Notes: generated by a model from the sequence alone, not told the origin. A stretch of 64,000 nt of DNA from Megaustenia siamemsis (GCA_032433765.1 JAVIAB010000051.1:152073276-152137275), one strand, 5' to 3'. Counted from the first letter of the stretch, positions 55,801 through 63,959 are shown. A program made the numbers and translations.

Positions 55801-58800
55801 TTATAAATTAAGGGATACACTGAGAAGGAGATCTGAGCACTGACAGAGTTGTCTGATATATGATGAGGATGATTTGTCAACGAACTAACTGTCCACATCA
55901 TTGGTTGAATGAATGAATAAGTTGCAAATATTAATTGAAGGCATCTCATAATTTATAATTTTTAAATGGTTTTAAAACATTTTCAGACATGATTTAAGGA
56001 AGTTGATTGTGTCAATTAAAGGAACTGTTACAGCTGTCAGTGATATTATAAGGTAAGAAATCTATGATTTGTCACAAAGTGTAGAATTGTGCTTAATCAT
56101 GAGTTAATGGTTACCTGTAAATGTTTTGTATGAAACCTGTCCATGTGTTTTCATCTTCTGCTTTCATCAGATCTTTACTCCTCTTATAAAATAAACATAG
56201 AATGCTATGTAGCAGCTAAACTAATAGAAAGACAAGACAGACTACAACAAAAACCTTCATCCGATATAACAAACTATACAAATGAAACACATAAATCCAA
56301 GCTAGAAAACACAACACAGATTAAAAAAAATAGAGGAAAAAGACTAAATGACTTTAATTCTCTGTTTTATCCTTCCTTAAAAAGCTACTTTATCACACCT
56401 TTCATCCCAACATATGTGACTGCAGCACATCATTTATTTGGTTTTTCCTTTCCTCTATTTGTGTCCTGCTTTGTTTGGGTAAATTAATTAGTCTGGATCT
56501 TGGAGTATGATCTTGATTACTTGTGGTTCTCTGATTCTTAATACGAGCAGTTGTAAGTTTTGCCGTTGGGTTGCTGACTACTTTATTACAACACAGTGCT
56601 ATGGACTTATTTTGTTTGTTGTAAAGACTGGATGGTTTATAATAATTTGTATCTGTGTGCATGTGTGTATAAAAGTGAGAAACCTAGTTTATGGGTAGTG
56701 AGCTTCATTGTCTAGCCCTTTGGGATAATGGTAAAATGATCAGGTTCTGTATGTGCTTGTGTATGTTGAAGAACCTTTGGTAGTTACAAGTCTAAAAGAG
56801 TAGGCCAAAATGATCCCTCACTGGGCAAAATTGTTAAACTAAGCTACTCACATCAAAGATGAATGAGTTGGGCTGGCAGATGCAGATATTGTAGCTTTGC
56901 TGTAATCTAACGACACATCGCATCCATGCCCATTTAATCTTAAACTTAAGAAAAAGAAGACATGGTCATACTTTTTTGGTGATAGTCATATGAGCCTAAT
57001 TCTTGTCAGCCTTATAAATAAGTAAAATCATCAGTTAAAGCATTTTCTTTGTCTCTTGAGCTAATGTTTGCCTTTGCACCATGTTACTATTGTTTAAAGC
57101 TAAACATTTAGACTGTCTTATCTAGTGATCACCAAGTGAACGTATTTTGTTTTACACATTTGCCAACTTTGTTTGATTAGTACCTTTCTAGATTGCTGAA
57201 TGATGTCATGCAAATCTAGCAATCTCTCGATCAAGGCAGTTTTATTATCTTGAACTGTAAGTCCATCTTCATATTGAGGTATAATGCTCAGACACAGTCA
57301 GCATTTATGAAATTGTCCAAGGTATCATCTAAACTCTAGATGCTTCTCTGTTATATGTTCCTTTGGTAGTTGGAAATTGAAAAGGATAGACCAAAATGGT
57401 TGCTGCTCTGGCAGAAATGATAAAAAAGAACTTATCAGAAACATCAAAATTCTCAACGATAAAATACACAAATTTAGAGTACGGATATAAATCTAACATA
57501 TGCTAAGAAACAAACAAATGCATTCCGACAACTTAAAATAAATAATATATAAAATAATAAATATTAACACCTGTCACTTAAGTTGAGTAATTTATGGGAA
57601 TGGCCCGGACTGTGATGATGGCAGTCCGAACAAAAGACTAAATTTAGAAAACTTAAGTCTGTCCAGGTATTTTGTATGTAGTACAGCCAAAGTCACAGAA
57701 AATTAGTATTTCAAAAACCCCTAATACATGTCTGTATGTAATGTTTAAATACAATTATTTGATGTCTGCTGTGGCAGCGCATTTCATATATGAATAACTA
57801 TACCATATTTTTTTCCCAGTTTTGGAAAAATTCAAATTTTCCTGGTTGAAGTTGACAGATGTCTTTTTCTTATAATAAAGGTACATTATTGTTTATTAAA
57901 ATTACATTAATATTACAAATATTTTGAAAGTTATTCCCAAATAGAAGTCTTGATCATAGAAAGACAAAAAAGAAAACACAAATCTTTATCAATTAAAAAA
58001 ATTGAAGCAAGCTACTGATTTCAAATACTTAGAAAATATAATACCAATCAATGGGGAACAATCTTAAGTAAAGATTGACAACTAATATGAATGAACAGTT
58101 GACTTCAGTTTTATAGAAAAAATATAACATAAATATAAAGAGAGCACTGTATAAAAAGTATTCCTTCCAATACCCAGCTACTGTGCCAGGCATGGACATT
58201 TACAGTGAAATAAAAAATGAAAAATCACAACAGAAATAAGATGACAGAGAAGAATACTGAATACTTAAAAGAAGAGACATAATAAGAAATAATGATGTGA
58301 GGAAAAGATTTGGGGCAACACCAATGCTAGAAAAGAAACAACAGATCAAATAGTTTGGCCATGAGCACTATTAGACAGCATCCCTACATAATCTTAACAC
58401 CCAGATGCAAAGAGAAAATGTAGACCTGGAAGATAATGGATTAGTGAAATAGCAGATATCACATAGAGTACCATGTATGAGGCATGCTACAGAACATTGA
58501 CCTCCAGACTCTATTTTCCTTTGACACTGAAAGACTAAAGGAGGAGAGTAAAGTTCCAAATCAACCACATGTCTTTTGGCTATTAGGTTACTTGTTTGTT
58601 GATATAGATGTTGGCTTGTAGATCTTTTGTTTTTTGTTTGTTGATTCAGCTCTTTATAATCATCATCATCAAGTACTGGCCTGCTGGCGTAGGTGATCAT
58701 GTCTCTCCACAACTTTCGATCTCGACAATTATTTATCATTTCTGTTGTTGACTTCTGCCGAGCCATTCTCTTAAGCTGTCTGGTATCTTTTCTCTTTGCT

Positions 58801-61800
58801 TCCCTCTATATCTTCGTCCCTCAATTTTCCCTGTTGTTACAATATATTCCAGCTGTTCTCTTCTCATTACATGGCCAAAAAATGATGATTGTTTCTTCCT
58901 AATATTGGAAATTAGCTCTCTTTTTGCTTTGGCCTCTTTCAGAACGTTTTCATTACTCTTCTTAGCTGTCCATGGTATTCTCAACATTCTTCTGTAAAAC
59001 CACATTTCTACAGACTCCAGTGATTTTTCTATTGTCCATGATTCACATCCATATGCTAAGACTGGCTCTACATAACATTTAAGAACTCTTTTTCTTGTTT
59101 CTATTGTCAAAAATGGATTGCACAGTAGCTTCCTCATTTTTTGGAAACCTGCTTTTGCCTAAGCCATTCTGCATCTCACCTCTGTTGTACATCTTCCGTC
59201 TGAGGTAAACAAAGTTCCCAAATATTTAAATTCATTTACCTGTTTTAATATTGTTCCACTTGTGAGGATTTAAGATTTGAGGAGAAGACATCTGACAAGT
59301 ATAAAGTCCAGCTGCTACCAGTGTTTTGATCGTGGGTGTCTCCAAGATACTTTTTGCTGAGGCTTAGTCCTTTCCTGGGTGCAAACTTGGGCAGAAGAAA
59401 ATTGTGTGCAACAATGTCTTGTAAAATCAGCATGTTGTTGGGCCAGAAGGCAGTCTGGTAGCTTATAATAATATCTTGTAAAATCAACATGTTGTTGGGC
59501 CAGAAAGCAGTCTGGTAGCTTATAATAATATCTTGTAAAATCAGCATGTTGTTGGGCCAGAAGGCAGTCTGGTAGCTTATAATAATATCTTGTAAAATCA
59601 GCATGTTGTTGGGCCAGAAGGCAGTCTGGTAGCTTATAATAATATCTTGTAAAATCAGCATGTTGTTGGGCCAGAAAGCAGTCTGGTAGCTTATAATAAT
59701 ATCTTGTAAAATCAGCATGTTGTTGGGCCAGAAGGCAGTCTGGTAGCTTATAATAATATCTTGTAAAACCAGCATGTTGTTGGGCCAGAAGGCAGTCTGG
59801 TAGCTTATAATAATATCTTGTAAAATCAGCATGTTGTTGGGCCAGAAGGCAGTCTGGTAGCTTATAATAATATCTTGTAAAATCAGCATGTTGTTGGGCC
59901 AGAAGGCAGTCTGGTAGCTTATAATAATATCTTGTAAAATCAGCATGTTGTTGGGCCAGAAAGCAGTCTGGTAGCTTATAATAATATCTTGTAAAACCAG
60001 CATGTTGTTGGGCCAGAAGGCAGTCTGGTAGCTTATAATAATATCTTGTAAAATCAGCATGTTGTTGGGCCAGAAGGCAGTCTGGTAGCTTATAATAATA
60101 TCTTGTAAAATCAGCATGTTGTTGGGCCAGAAGGCAGTCTGGTAGCTAGTAATAAAGACCACAATGTTTTTAGATGAAGAAGATGGTGCATTTCCATGTC
60201 ATTATTTTTTCTCAGTGAGTACATTTTGATTAATAATAAAAGAAAAAAAAACTTAAAATTATGTACTAAAAGAGTTTTATGAAAGAGACATAAAAAGTGA
60301 ACAAAATGTATCAGTAAATCTTATGATTGAGAGATACAGTGTTTCAGTTATATATCTTATCTTTTTATTCTCAGGTTTCTAGATTTATTGTCCAGTATAA
60401 CTCTGTGCCTTCTTATAGAAAAGAATATTGGTTCATGATGCTATTACTTCCAACTTGCTGTTCAGTATGTTCATTTACCCTCTTCCTAATAGTCCCAATA
60501 CATTAGCTGGTGGGAATTCTGTTCGTATAGTTAACCCTCTTCCTAATAGTCCCAATACATTAGCTGGTGGGAATTCTGTTCTTATAGTTTACCCTCTTCC
60601 TAATAGTCCCAATACATTAGCTGGTGGGAATTCTGTTCGTATAGTTAACCCTCTTCCTAATAGTCCCAATACATTAGCTGGTGGGAATTCTGTTCGTATA
60701 GTTAACCCTCTTCCTAATAGTCCCAATACATTAGCTGGTGGGAATTCTGTTCTTATAGTTTACCCTCTTCCTAATAGTCCCAACACATTAGCTGGTGGGA
60801 ATTCTGTTCTTATAGTTAACCCTCTTCCTAATAGTCCCAACAAATTAGCTGGTGGGAATTCTGTTCTTATAGTTTACCCTCTTCCTAATAGTCCCAATAC
60901 ATTAGCTGGTGGGAATTCTGTTCTTATAGTTTACCCTCTTCCTAATAGTCCCAATACATTCTATCTATCTATTGTCCTTTCGAGCCAAAGACGGCACATA
61001 GGGCAGAACCACAATCTCAAAAACAGAAACCTTGCGTGCCAAAGTGGCACATATTGCAGAGATCACTGCTCTAAAATCTATGGCGCTGTTTCCATAACAA
61101 TACTTTTTACAATGACAGCTTGTCAAGCCATCGATCAATCTCCTTAGTCGCCTCTTACGACATGCCTGGAAGGTCACAGTGTCACTATTCTTTACTTCCC
61201 TCATAATGAGGCCCCGGTAACACACAGAAATACATTAGCTGGTGGGAATTCTGTTCTTATAGTTTACCCTCTTCCTAATAGTCCCAATACATTAGCTGGT
61301 GGGAATTCTGTTCTTATAGTTTACCCTCCTCCTAGTCAACTTAGAGGATTAAAAAGTCACTGTTTTAAGAAGATTCTAAATTTTCGTTGAGATCAACACA
61401 TCACAAATAAAGAAGTTGCCAGAAGCTCGGGCATTAACAATATCAATCAGTAAGAGAAAATAAGACATTGGAAATGACTAGGCCATTCCCCATGCTGTAC
61501 TAATGGAATAATTCAGGCATCCGCACCTAACATTAACATGGACATAATCTGGCATATGAAGGAGAGGTAGACCAATGGAGACATGGTGACGAACCATACT
61601 TGGTGATATGAAAGAGGCTGGCAAGTCCTGACAAGAGTTGTCCATGCTTGCTCTAGACTAAATTAGATGGAGATCTCTTGTCAGTGCCTTATGCTCCGAC
61701 CAAAGTTCAGAGAATTAAGAAGTTTACCCTCAGTAATCAGTACATTGACTAATCAGTAACTACATTTTTACCAGAATTCTATTTGTTACTTTATTTACAG

Positions 61801-63959
61801 TGAAACAGAAGAGGCAATATTTGGCTGTGAAATTACTTTTGTTACTAAAAGTTAGCTACAACTTATGAAAGACTGTCTTTGTTTCTGTTTGTTATCCTTT
61901 TGAGCTGAAGACGACCCATATGGCAGAAGTTCAAGACTCTTCATCAATTAAAATCCAGACTTTGAACATGACTGGGTTTGTGTCTTGCCACATGTCCCTA
62001 TTTTGGTTGAGCCTGCCAACCATAGTAGGTGAAGGACTGGAAAGGGATTAAAACAACATTATGTACCGTCATCATTTTCTTGAATTGTTCATGACTTCCA
62101 GTAATAGTTTTTTTTAATTATGTAGGACATCCACTTTGACTGGCATTCAGAGTTAGAACCAGGAGCTGTCTTTGTGTTTTACAATCTAAAATTGACCACT
62201 ATAGCAAAGGTATAGTATTTTTAATCATTTGCAGAAACATTTTACTTGTTTTATGTATTTACATTGGAGAGACATTTGATGCTTTAATTTCCACAGAATG
62301 AGAAACTATTTCTTGTAAATTTTACGTTTTGTTATTGCTGTTGCTCTGAACTATTTTAAAAAGTACCTTCTCTATATTCTGTATGTTTTGTGTTAAATAT
62401 TCTATTGTATTATATATCCTATTGTGTTATATATTATCTATCTATCTATCTATTGACCTTTCGAGCCGTAACCGGCCCATAGGGCGTAGACCAAGATACA
62501 CCTTCTCCTATATGAATTTTTGTTCTAGCAGTTTTCTTTTAAAGATATTTTATTAAATCTCGCCATCTGTCTCTGTTCTGTGCAAGCAGTTCTATCTCAT
62601 TGAGGGAGCCGATTCCTGCTGCTCTTGCCTCTCATCAATGTTCTTCTCAGTGTCTCCCTGGGTCTTCCTCTTTTTCTTTTACCTGTTGTTTCCCATATGA
62701 GGGCTTGCTTCGCTATTCGATTATTATCTCTTCTCATCACATGTCCAACGTATGACCATCGTCTTTTCTTTATTACTGAAGATATTAGTGGTTGATTGGC
62801 GATTTCTCTAATTTCCTCGTTTGCTTTGAATTCGTTCCATTCTATACCAAGTATTTTCCTTAGACATTTATTTTCGAATGCGTTCAACTTTGTTTCTATA
62901 TCTCTTGTTGCTTTCCAGCTTTCACACGCATACGTAAGGGTTGATAGTACATTTGATTTGAATAGCCTAAGTTTTGTGTTTGTGCTAATGAGTTTTGATT
63001 TCCACAACTTTTCAAGGCTTCTGAAAGACATTGCTGCTTTAGCCAGTCTGATTCTAATTTCTTTGCTCGTATCCCCTTCTCGATCAATGTGACTTCCAAG
63101 ATAGATAAAGTGATCGATCTCTTCTACTGGTTTGTTTTCCATGTATATTTTGTCACTTGTTGGAATTAAACTTTTCATGACTTTAGTCTTTTCATGATTG
63201 ACCTCAAGCCCAATTTTGCTGGCTATTGATGATAGTTCATTTGTGTTTTCCTGCATCGTTTTTATCTGACTGCTGATGAGAACTATGTCATCAGCAAAGT
63301 CGAGGTCCTCCAAATGGTCTCCTTGTATCCATTCGATGCCTTTATTACCAGTGCAGCATTTCTTCATTATGAAGTCCATAACAATTCCAAATAACAAGGG
63401 CGATAAAATACATCCTTGTTTAACCCCAGTTTCTATTGGGAAACATTCGCTCAGTCCTTCCTCTGTTCGAACTGCACATGTGTAGCCATCATACATGTCT
63501 TTGATAATATTTATGATTTTTGATGGTAAACCATATTGCTTCAGAATTTTCCACAAAGACTACGTTTCATTAACAACATCGTTTTTACGATAGCGGCTTG
63601 TTAAACCTCTGATCAACGGTTCAATACCAAGCCGGAGAAAAATAATTCCTCCATTTTGGAAAAAAAAATATATTAAAAGAATATATATTATATCTTCTTT
63701 AAAAAAAAAACCAATCCAATGGTTAAAAAATGTAGTTTAATTTTTGTTAATCTTTATTTTATTTTTAAAAATGTCTTAGAATTGCTTCATAGAATTTTAA
63801 AACTCATTCATTTTTGCTGTTTCGTAATTTTCATCTTCTTTTTAAAAAAAAAAATTTTTGCAGGGTTTTTCAAAGCCATGGTCAATGTTTTTTACATTAT
63901 CCACGAGTTCATTAACAAGACAGATTGATCAGAATGCTATTTTACCTATATCACTTCAG
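42419..63959 (+). CDS. OB-fold protein, CTC1-like (exons 1-5 of a gene running off the right edge)
   Basis: Five plus-strand exons join in phase to 130 codons: 42419-42501, 55987-56052, 57820-57880, 62126-62209 and 63864-63959. Each has GT-AG borders. The ATG has an in-frame TAA at 42368-42370. Residues 30-110 alternate short hydrophobic strands (LIVSIKGTVTAVSDI, GKIQIFLVEV, CLFLIIKDIHF, GAVFVFYNLKL), the look of an OB fold. The segment WHSELEPGAVFVF followed by a FTLSTSSL strand resembles, as I recall it, WHRALRPGTAYVL of the human CTC1 second OB fold. CTC1 binds single-stranded telomeric DNA with STN1 and TEN1 and recruits polymerase alpha-primase. The human domain sits deeper in the protein, so this model may be N-terminally short or a different OB protein such as SHLD2 or RADX. 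Gene structure is surer than the name. Confidence 0.72.
42746..43039 (-). mobile_element. LINE C 3' part (left half of a split copy)
   Basis: ATCATCATCATCGGGTGCCG tail end, CGAAGGTTGACTGCCATGGA, TAGATTGACTTGTCCATCTT and TTTCATTTTGTCTTGTTCTA are antisense LINE C. It stops in TTTTAGTTGTTT (43028-43039), the duplicated target of the insertion at 43040. Confidence 0.8.
43040..43537. mobile_element. Element Y inserted in LINE C (12-bp target duplication)
   Basis: 498 bp framed by TTTTAGTTGTTT at 43028-43039 and 43538-43549. An inverted copy of most of it lies inside element Z at 47019-47480 (shared: AACAGTTGGCTGTGTTCACT, GGCATGTGCTGAGACTGC, TTGAGCAATTATGGATTTTA in this orientation). No recognisable protein. 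The right edge has CCAAATAACCAAA, possibly a tail. Confidence 0.65.
43538..44142 (-). mobile_element. LINE C (right half of a split copy)
   Basis: Minus frames 43840-43454 ([59 protein letters not shown]) and 44000-43794 (KKYGLDMNIKKTKTMIINKE, YNYLGHTTTSDGKCKIE). Further up, antisense RYADDTVLL and [11 protein letters not shown] to GAACAAGCTTGG at 44142. Directly continues the part left of 43040. Confidence 0.83.
44143..44487 (-). repeat. Element Z, internally deleted copy
   Basis: Reverse complement of the two ends of 46742-47860: TTCTAACTAGAATGAGAAAT, GCTGTGGCCAGAAGGAAAAT, ACACCGGGTATCC-type sequence and CTATAAAGCCACCGGCAATG. It lacks the 0.65-kb middle that includes Y. Confidence 0.65.
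44488..44959. other. Unassigned stretch in intron 1 of the CTC1-like gene
   Basis: AT-rich. Contains CATCAGCATCTGTAGAAAGA then ACTTTTTCTGTTCTCAAG, which translates ASASVERTFSVLKII, reminiscent of the hAT transposase C-terminal dimerisation motif (SSASVERVFS). A hAT scrap is plausible (about 44760-44940, plus strand). Confidence 0.4.
44960..46400 (-). mobile_element. LINE B (RTE-like), endonuclease end to early RT
   Basis: Antisense frames: IIGNTWFKQHPR and WQSPDKKVHNQIDFIM (about 46380-46200), 46200-45733 (VQRRFRNGLTSVKTRPGADC, NSDHVPVVGKIRIKLRKAQK with the SDH endonuclease motif), 45770-45072 (KTMERWTEYISQLYDDERPE, KRGKAPGPDNITIEEINALG, EEQCGFVEGKGTNNAIYIL) and then [20 protein letters not shown] to about 44960. 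It lacks YADD and the 3' end and stops at a TA microsatellite at the 5' side. Confidence 0.85.
46408..46475. repeat. (TA)n microsatellite
   Basis: About 33 TA units, interrupted at 46476 by a SINE D copy after which TA repeats resume (46743-46793). Confidence 0.95.
46476..46738 (-). mobile_element. SINE D
   Basis: Matches the 60961-61228 copy from CTATCTATTGTCCTTTTGAG through GTCGCCTCTTACGACATGCC to AATGAGGCCCCGGTAACACA. The 3' end (minus strand) GGCTCAAAAGGACAATAGATAG resembles the LINE A 3' end. Confidence 0.78.
46742..47860 (+). repeat. Element Z with element Y in its middle
   Basis: Begins in TA repeats, then AGAGGTCTGTGTGTTCTCAC, CTATATCCCTCCACATATTT, TTCCTTCTGGCCACAGCACT; the Y-related middle 47019-47480; then TTAACATTTTTATT, ATTCTAGTTAGAAATTATTT and an end GAGCCGAAACGTCGTTCAAA plus CATTAATTACATAAAGC. 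No protein recognised. The end phrase is the kind seen next to Penelope-like or LINE tails. Confidence 0.5.
47955..48418 (-). mobile_element. LINE C fragment
   Basis: Antisense matches to the same ORF part as 43538-44142: frame 48350-48129 gives TVQNYNYLGHTITSDGKCKT, EINKGIRMAKSNFNAMKNIL, plus TCTGTTGTTTTCTTGTCTAA and CCATCCAATTCTTAATATTC. Confidence 0.8.
48430..49105 (-). mobile_element. LINE F with RNase H remnants
   Basis: Frame 48729-48376: [60 protein letters not shown]. Upstream antisense sequence matches PGHVG-NESADRLAS and, at 48890-49080, [20 protein letters not shown] and the YTDQIN start of RNase H. Frameshifted, inactive. Confidence 0.8.
49111..49166. repeat. Perfect 23-bp inverted repeat, 10-nt loop
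   Basis: Left arm 49111-49133 (GCTATTGTAAGCAGTGTCTT + ACA), loop GTCTTATTCG, right arm 49144-49166, with no mismatch. The right arm is the start of SINE U; the left arm is an inverted extra copy next to LINE F. Confidence 0.9.
49145..49290 (+). mobile_element. SINE U, second copy
   Basis: TTTTTTAGTTGGCTGCGTGG (A-box region), TACGGGTTCGATCCCGCTTC (B box GGTTCGATCCC) and ACCATATATTGTTCTTTG agree with 35736-35870. Confidence 0.75.
49490..49830 (+). mobile_element. Decayed LINE 3' part
   Basis: GGTAAAAGAAAAAGAGGCAA (GKRKRGK), CACTGAGGTGAGAGGCTACA, GAGCGCCTCGCCCAGAACAG and TCCTGTGCAAGGTCTGATAT match the relic at 17810-18000; a TAGATAGATA tail follows at 49875. Confidence 0.6.
49974..50484 (-). 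mobile_element. LINE A, 5'-truncated, with 10-bp target duplication
   Basis: ATACATTTAT flanks it at 49964-49973 and 50485-50494. Antisense frames give [36 protein letters not shown] and the GAGCCGTAGCCGGTCCATAG 3' end with a TCTATC tail. Confidence 0.88.
50581..50636. repeat. (TG)n/(CG)n alternating purine-pyrimidine tract
   Basis: TGTGTGTGTGTGCGTGCGTG running into GCGCGCGCGCATGCGTGCGC, a classic Z-DNA-prone run in intron 1 of the CTC1-like gene. Confidence 0.85.
50650..52190 (+). mobile_element. LINE K relic, interrupted by LINE A
   Basis: Plus-strand frames: KGVKQECVYHVISLQLFGVA, IDWVTRKS (RT block), LEDLYSVDNFSFSFEFNTS (decayed FADD block), VGLRINMAKTKIQHITN. After the insertion at 51224-51605 it resumes NVTYLGSKISRDGDLTPETM at 51606 and runs to NQDLQELAANHQ near 52110. 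Many stops, so old. Confidence 0.7.
51224..51605 (-). mobile_element. LINE A inserted in LINE K, 6-bp target duplication
   Basis: TTACCT at 51218-51223 and 51606-51611 flank the insert. Removing it restores GTTACCTACCTAGGC, i.e. NVTYLG of the host element. The insert has the GAGCCATGGCCGGCCCATAG end and LINE A C-terminal sequence only (5'-truncated). Confidence 0.88.
52380..53380. other. Unassigned 1-kb block, less AT-rich, with CCAAT and CRE-like pairs
   Basis: No long frame and no match to other repeats here. Holds CCAAT at 53154-53158 and 53197-53201, each followed 15-16 bases later by TACGTCAT (53169-53176 and 53213-53220), and a C tract near 53063. Could be an intronic regulatory module or a solo LTR/MITE; not decided. 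Confidence 0.35.
53400..53800 (-). repeat. Repeat G copy with intact MITE target site
   Basis: CAGCAGAGCTGGAAGTTGTT, GAACCAGAACCATCCAGACC, CTGTCTAGTCTGGTCAAGTG, CACCCACTTAACATCTTTTT then AAGGGTGGATGACAAAGAGA. Here TTAA is uninterrupted, unlike 10798. Confidence 0.65.
53820..53925 (-). mobile_element. LINE F RNase H scrap
   Basis: Minus strand reads YRAELLVILEATKILKD, the YRAEL block of RNase H. Confidence 0.5.
54190..54650 (+). mobile_element. LINE F C-terminal fragments, two pieces
   Basis: 54209-54400 gives [20 protein letters not shown] and [20 protein letters not shown]; 54468-54640 repeats KRFIGCIRGQHRARVISCLM and WGSEHLWTCSECNDQNLQIT. A partial duplicate, or two insertions side by side. 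Confidence 0.72.
55012..55581. mobile_element. piggyBac-type MITE, copy 7 (reference copy)
   Basis: TTAACCCTAGATTACGATAC at the left; GGTATCGTAATTAAGGGTTAA at the right: TTAA target duplications and about 17-bp terminal inverted repeats starting CCCT. 570 bp, no coding frame. The CCCTAGA start and TTAA target are hallmarks of piggyBac. Confidence 0.83.
55987..56052 (+). CDS. CTC1-like gene exon 2 (codons 28-50)
   Basis: Acceptor TTTCAG at 55981-55986, donor GTAAGA. Encodes (R)HDLRKLIVSIKGTVTAVSDI, then I and two bases of the next codon. The phase fits exon 1 exactly across a 13.5-kb repeat-filled intron; an unseen exon in between cannot be excluded. Confidence 0.72.
56143..56500 (+). other. 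Unassigned open stretch after exon 2
   Basis: A 114-codon frame (hydrophilic, KSKLENTTQIKKNRGKRL) with no recognised domain, following an acceptor-like TTTCATCAG. It does not fit the phase between exons 2 and 3, so I do not call it an exon. The rest of 56053-57819 is intron with SINE H and repeat G scraps. Confidence 0.3.
56750..56960. repeat. SINE H and repeat G scraps
   Basis: GAACCTTTGGTAGTTACAAG then AGAGTAGGCCAAAATGATCC is the SINE H body (plus). GAGTTGGGCTGGCAGATGCA and CATCGCATCCATGCCCATTT is repeat G (minus sense). Confidence 0.45.
57340..57480 (+). mobile_element. SINE H relic
   Basis: TTCCTTTGGTAGTTGGAAAT, ATAGACCAAAATGGTTGCTG and AACATCAAAATTCTCAACGA follow the order in 28270-28385. 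It lies about 340 bp before exon 3 of the CTC1-like gene. Confidence 0.5.
57820..57880 (+). CDS. CTC1-like gene exon 3 (codons 50-70)
   Basis: Pyrimidine-rich acceptor ending TTTCCCAG, donor GTACAT. Encodes (S)FGKIQIFLVEVDRCLFLIIK, ending in phase 0. Without this 61-nt exon, exons 2 and 4 are out of frame. Confidence 0.75.
58140..58560 (+). mobile_element. LINE E 3' relic
   Basis: AGAGAGCACTGTATAAAAAG (KRALYKKY), CAGCTACTGTGCCAGGCATG, TGACAGAGAAGAATACTGAA, CAAATAGTTTGGCCATGAGC and TTTTCCTTTGACACTGAAAG align with LINE E 13420-13830. Heavily decayed. Confidence 0.65.
58658..59262 (-). mobile_element. LINE B 3' part
   Basis: CATCATCATCAAGTACTGGC tail; frame 59137-58736 gives [40 protein letters not shown] and [20 protein letters not shown]. 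5'-truncated at 59262, right beside the first 57-bp array. Confidence 0.88.
59412..60147. repeat. 57-bp minisatellite I (about 13 units)
   Basis: Unit TGTTGTTGGGCCAGAAGGCA + GTCTGGTAGCTTATAATAAT + ATCTTGTAAAATCAGCA, with two or three variable sites. As 57 is a multiple of three, the minus strand stays open for 305 codons with a 19-residue repeat (SYQTAFWPNNML core); I read this as a by-product, not a gene. Confidence 0.95.
60473..61328. repeat. 57-bp minisatellite II (about 11 units, split)
   Basis: Unit CCCTCTTCCTAATAGTCCCA + ATACATTAGCTGGTGGGAAT + TCTGTTCTTATAGTTTA, variable at a few positions (TTAACC/TTTACC, CGTATAG/CTTATAG). Open on the plus strand with a 19-residue repeat (PNSPNTLAGGNSV). 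Split by SINE D at 60961-61228. Confidence 0.95.
60961..61228 (-). mobile_element. SINE D inserted in minisatellite II
   Basis: 268 bp framed by AATACATT at 60953-60960 and 61229-61236. Minus strand starts CTGTGTGTTACCGGGGCCTC, contains GTCGTAAGAGGCGACTAAGG and ends GGCTCGAAAGGACAATAGATAG. No coding role; the 86-codon minus frame is incidental. Confidence 0.88.
61430..61735 (+). mobile_element. LINE relic, RT C-terminus
   Basis: Broken frames read RRGRPMETW, MKEAGKSWQEL, IRWRSLVSALCSDQSS, a common ending of metazoan LINE ORFs ([19 protein letters not shown] type). A family not otherwise seen in this window. Confidence 0.6.
61885..61960 (-). mobile_element. SINE D/LINE A 3'-end scrap
   Basis: TTATCCTTTTGAGCTGAAGA then CGACCCATATGGCAGAAG resembles the common 3' end of SINE D and LINE A. 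Confidence 0.45.
62126..62209 (+). CDS. CTC1-like gene exon 4 (codons 71-98)
   Basis: Acceptor TGTAG, donor GTATAG; 28 codons, DIHFDWHSELEPGAVFVF then YNLKLTTIAK, phase 0 at both ends. The W-x(5)-L-x-PG-x(2)-[FY]-V pattern is typical of the strand-turn-strand part of an OB fold. Confidence 0.78.
62437..63557 (-). mobile_element. LINE A, 5'-truncated, long open frame
   Basis: A single 319-codon minus frame (63556-62597) holds RT from [20 protein letters not shown] through [52 protein letters not shown] to [16 protein letters not shown] and [18 protein letters not shown], with only a small frameshift near the end. The TATC tail is long and fresh (62436-62453). Best preserved of the family here, hence young, but lacking the endonuclease and RT start. 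Confidence 0.92.
63864..63959 (+). CDS. CTC1-like gene exon 5 (codons 99-130)
   Basis: Acceptor TTTTTGCAG, donor GTACAG at the right edge; 32 codons, GFSKPWSMFFTLSTSSLTRQ to LPISLQ, phase 0. It continues the frame of exon 4; the next exon is outside the window. Confidence 0.75.

Noticed and set aside
56143..56487. 114-codon plus frame after an acceptor-like site as an extra exon
   Set aside because: Its phase does not fit between exons 2 and 3, which already join in frame; no domain seen.
59245..60162. 305-codon minus-strand open frame with 19-residue repeats
   Set aside because: It exists only because the 57-bp array unit is a multiple of three and has no stop in that frame; flanks are LINE B and intron, with no splice logic or family match.
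60428..61147. 239-codon plus-strand open frame with PNSPNTLAGGNSV repeats
   Set aside because: Same tandem-repeat effect in array II; the frame runs on into the antisense of a SINE D.
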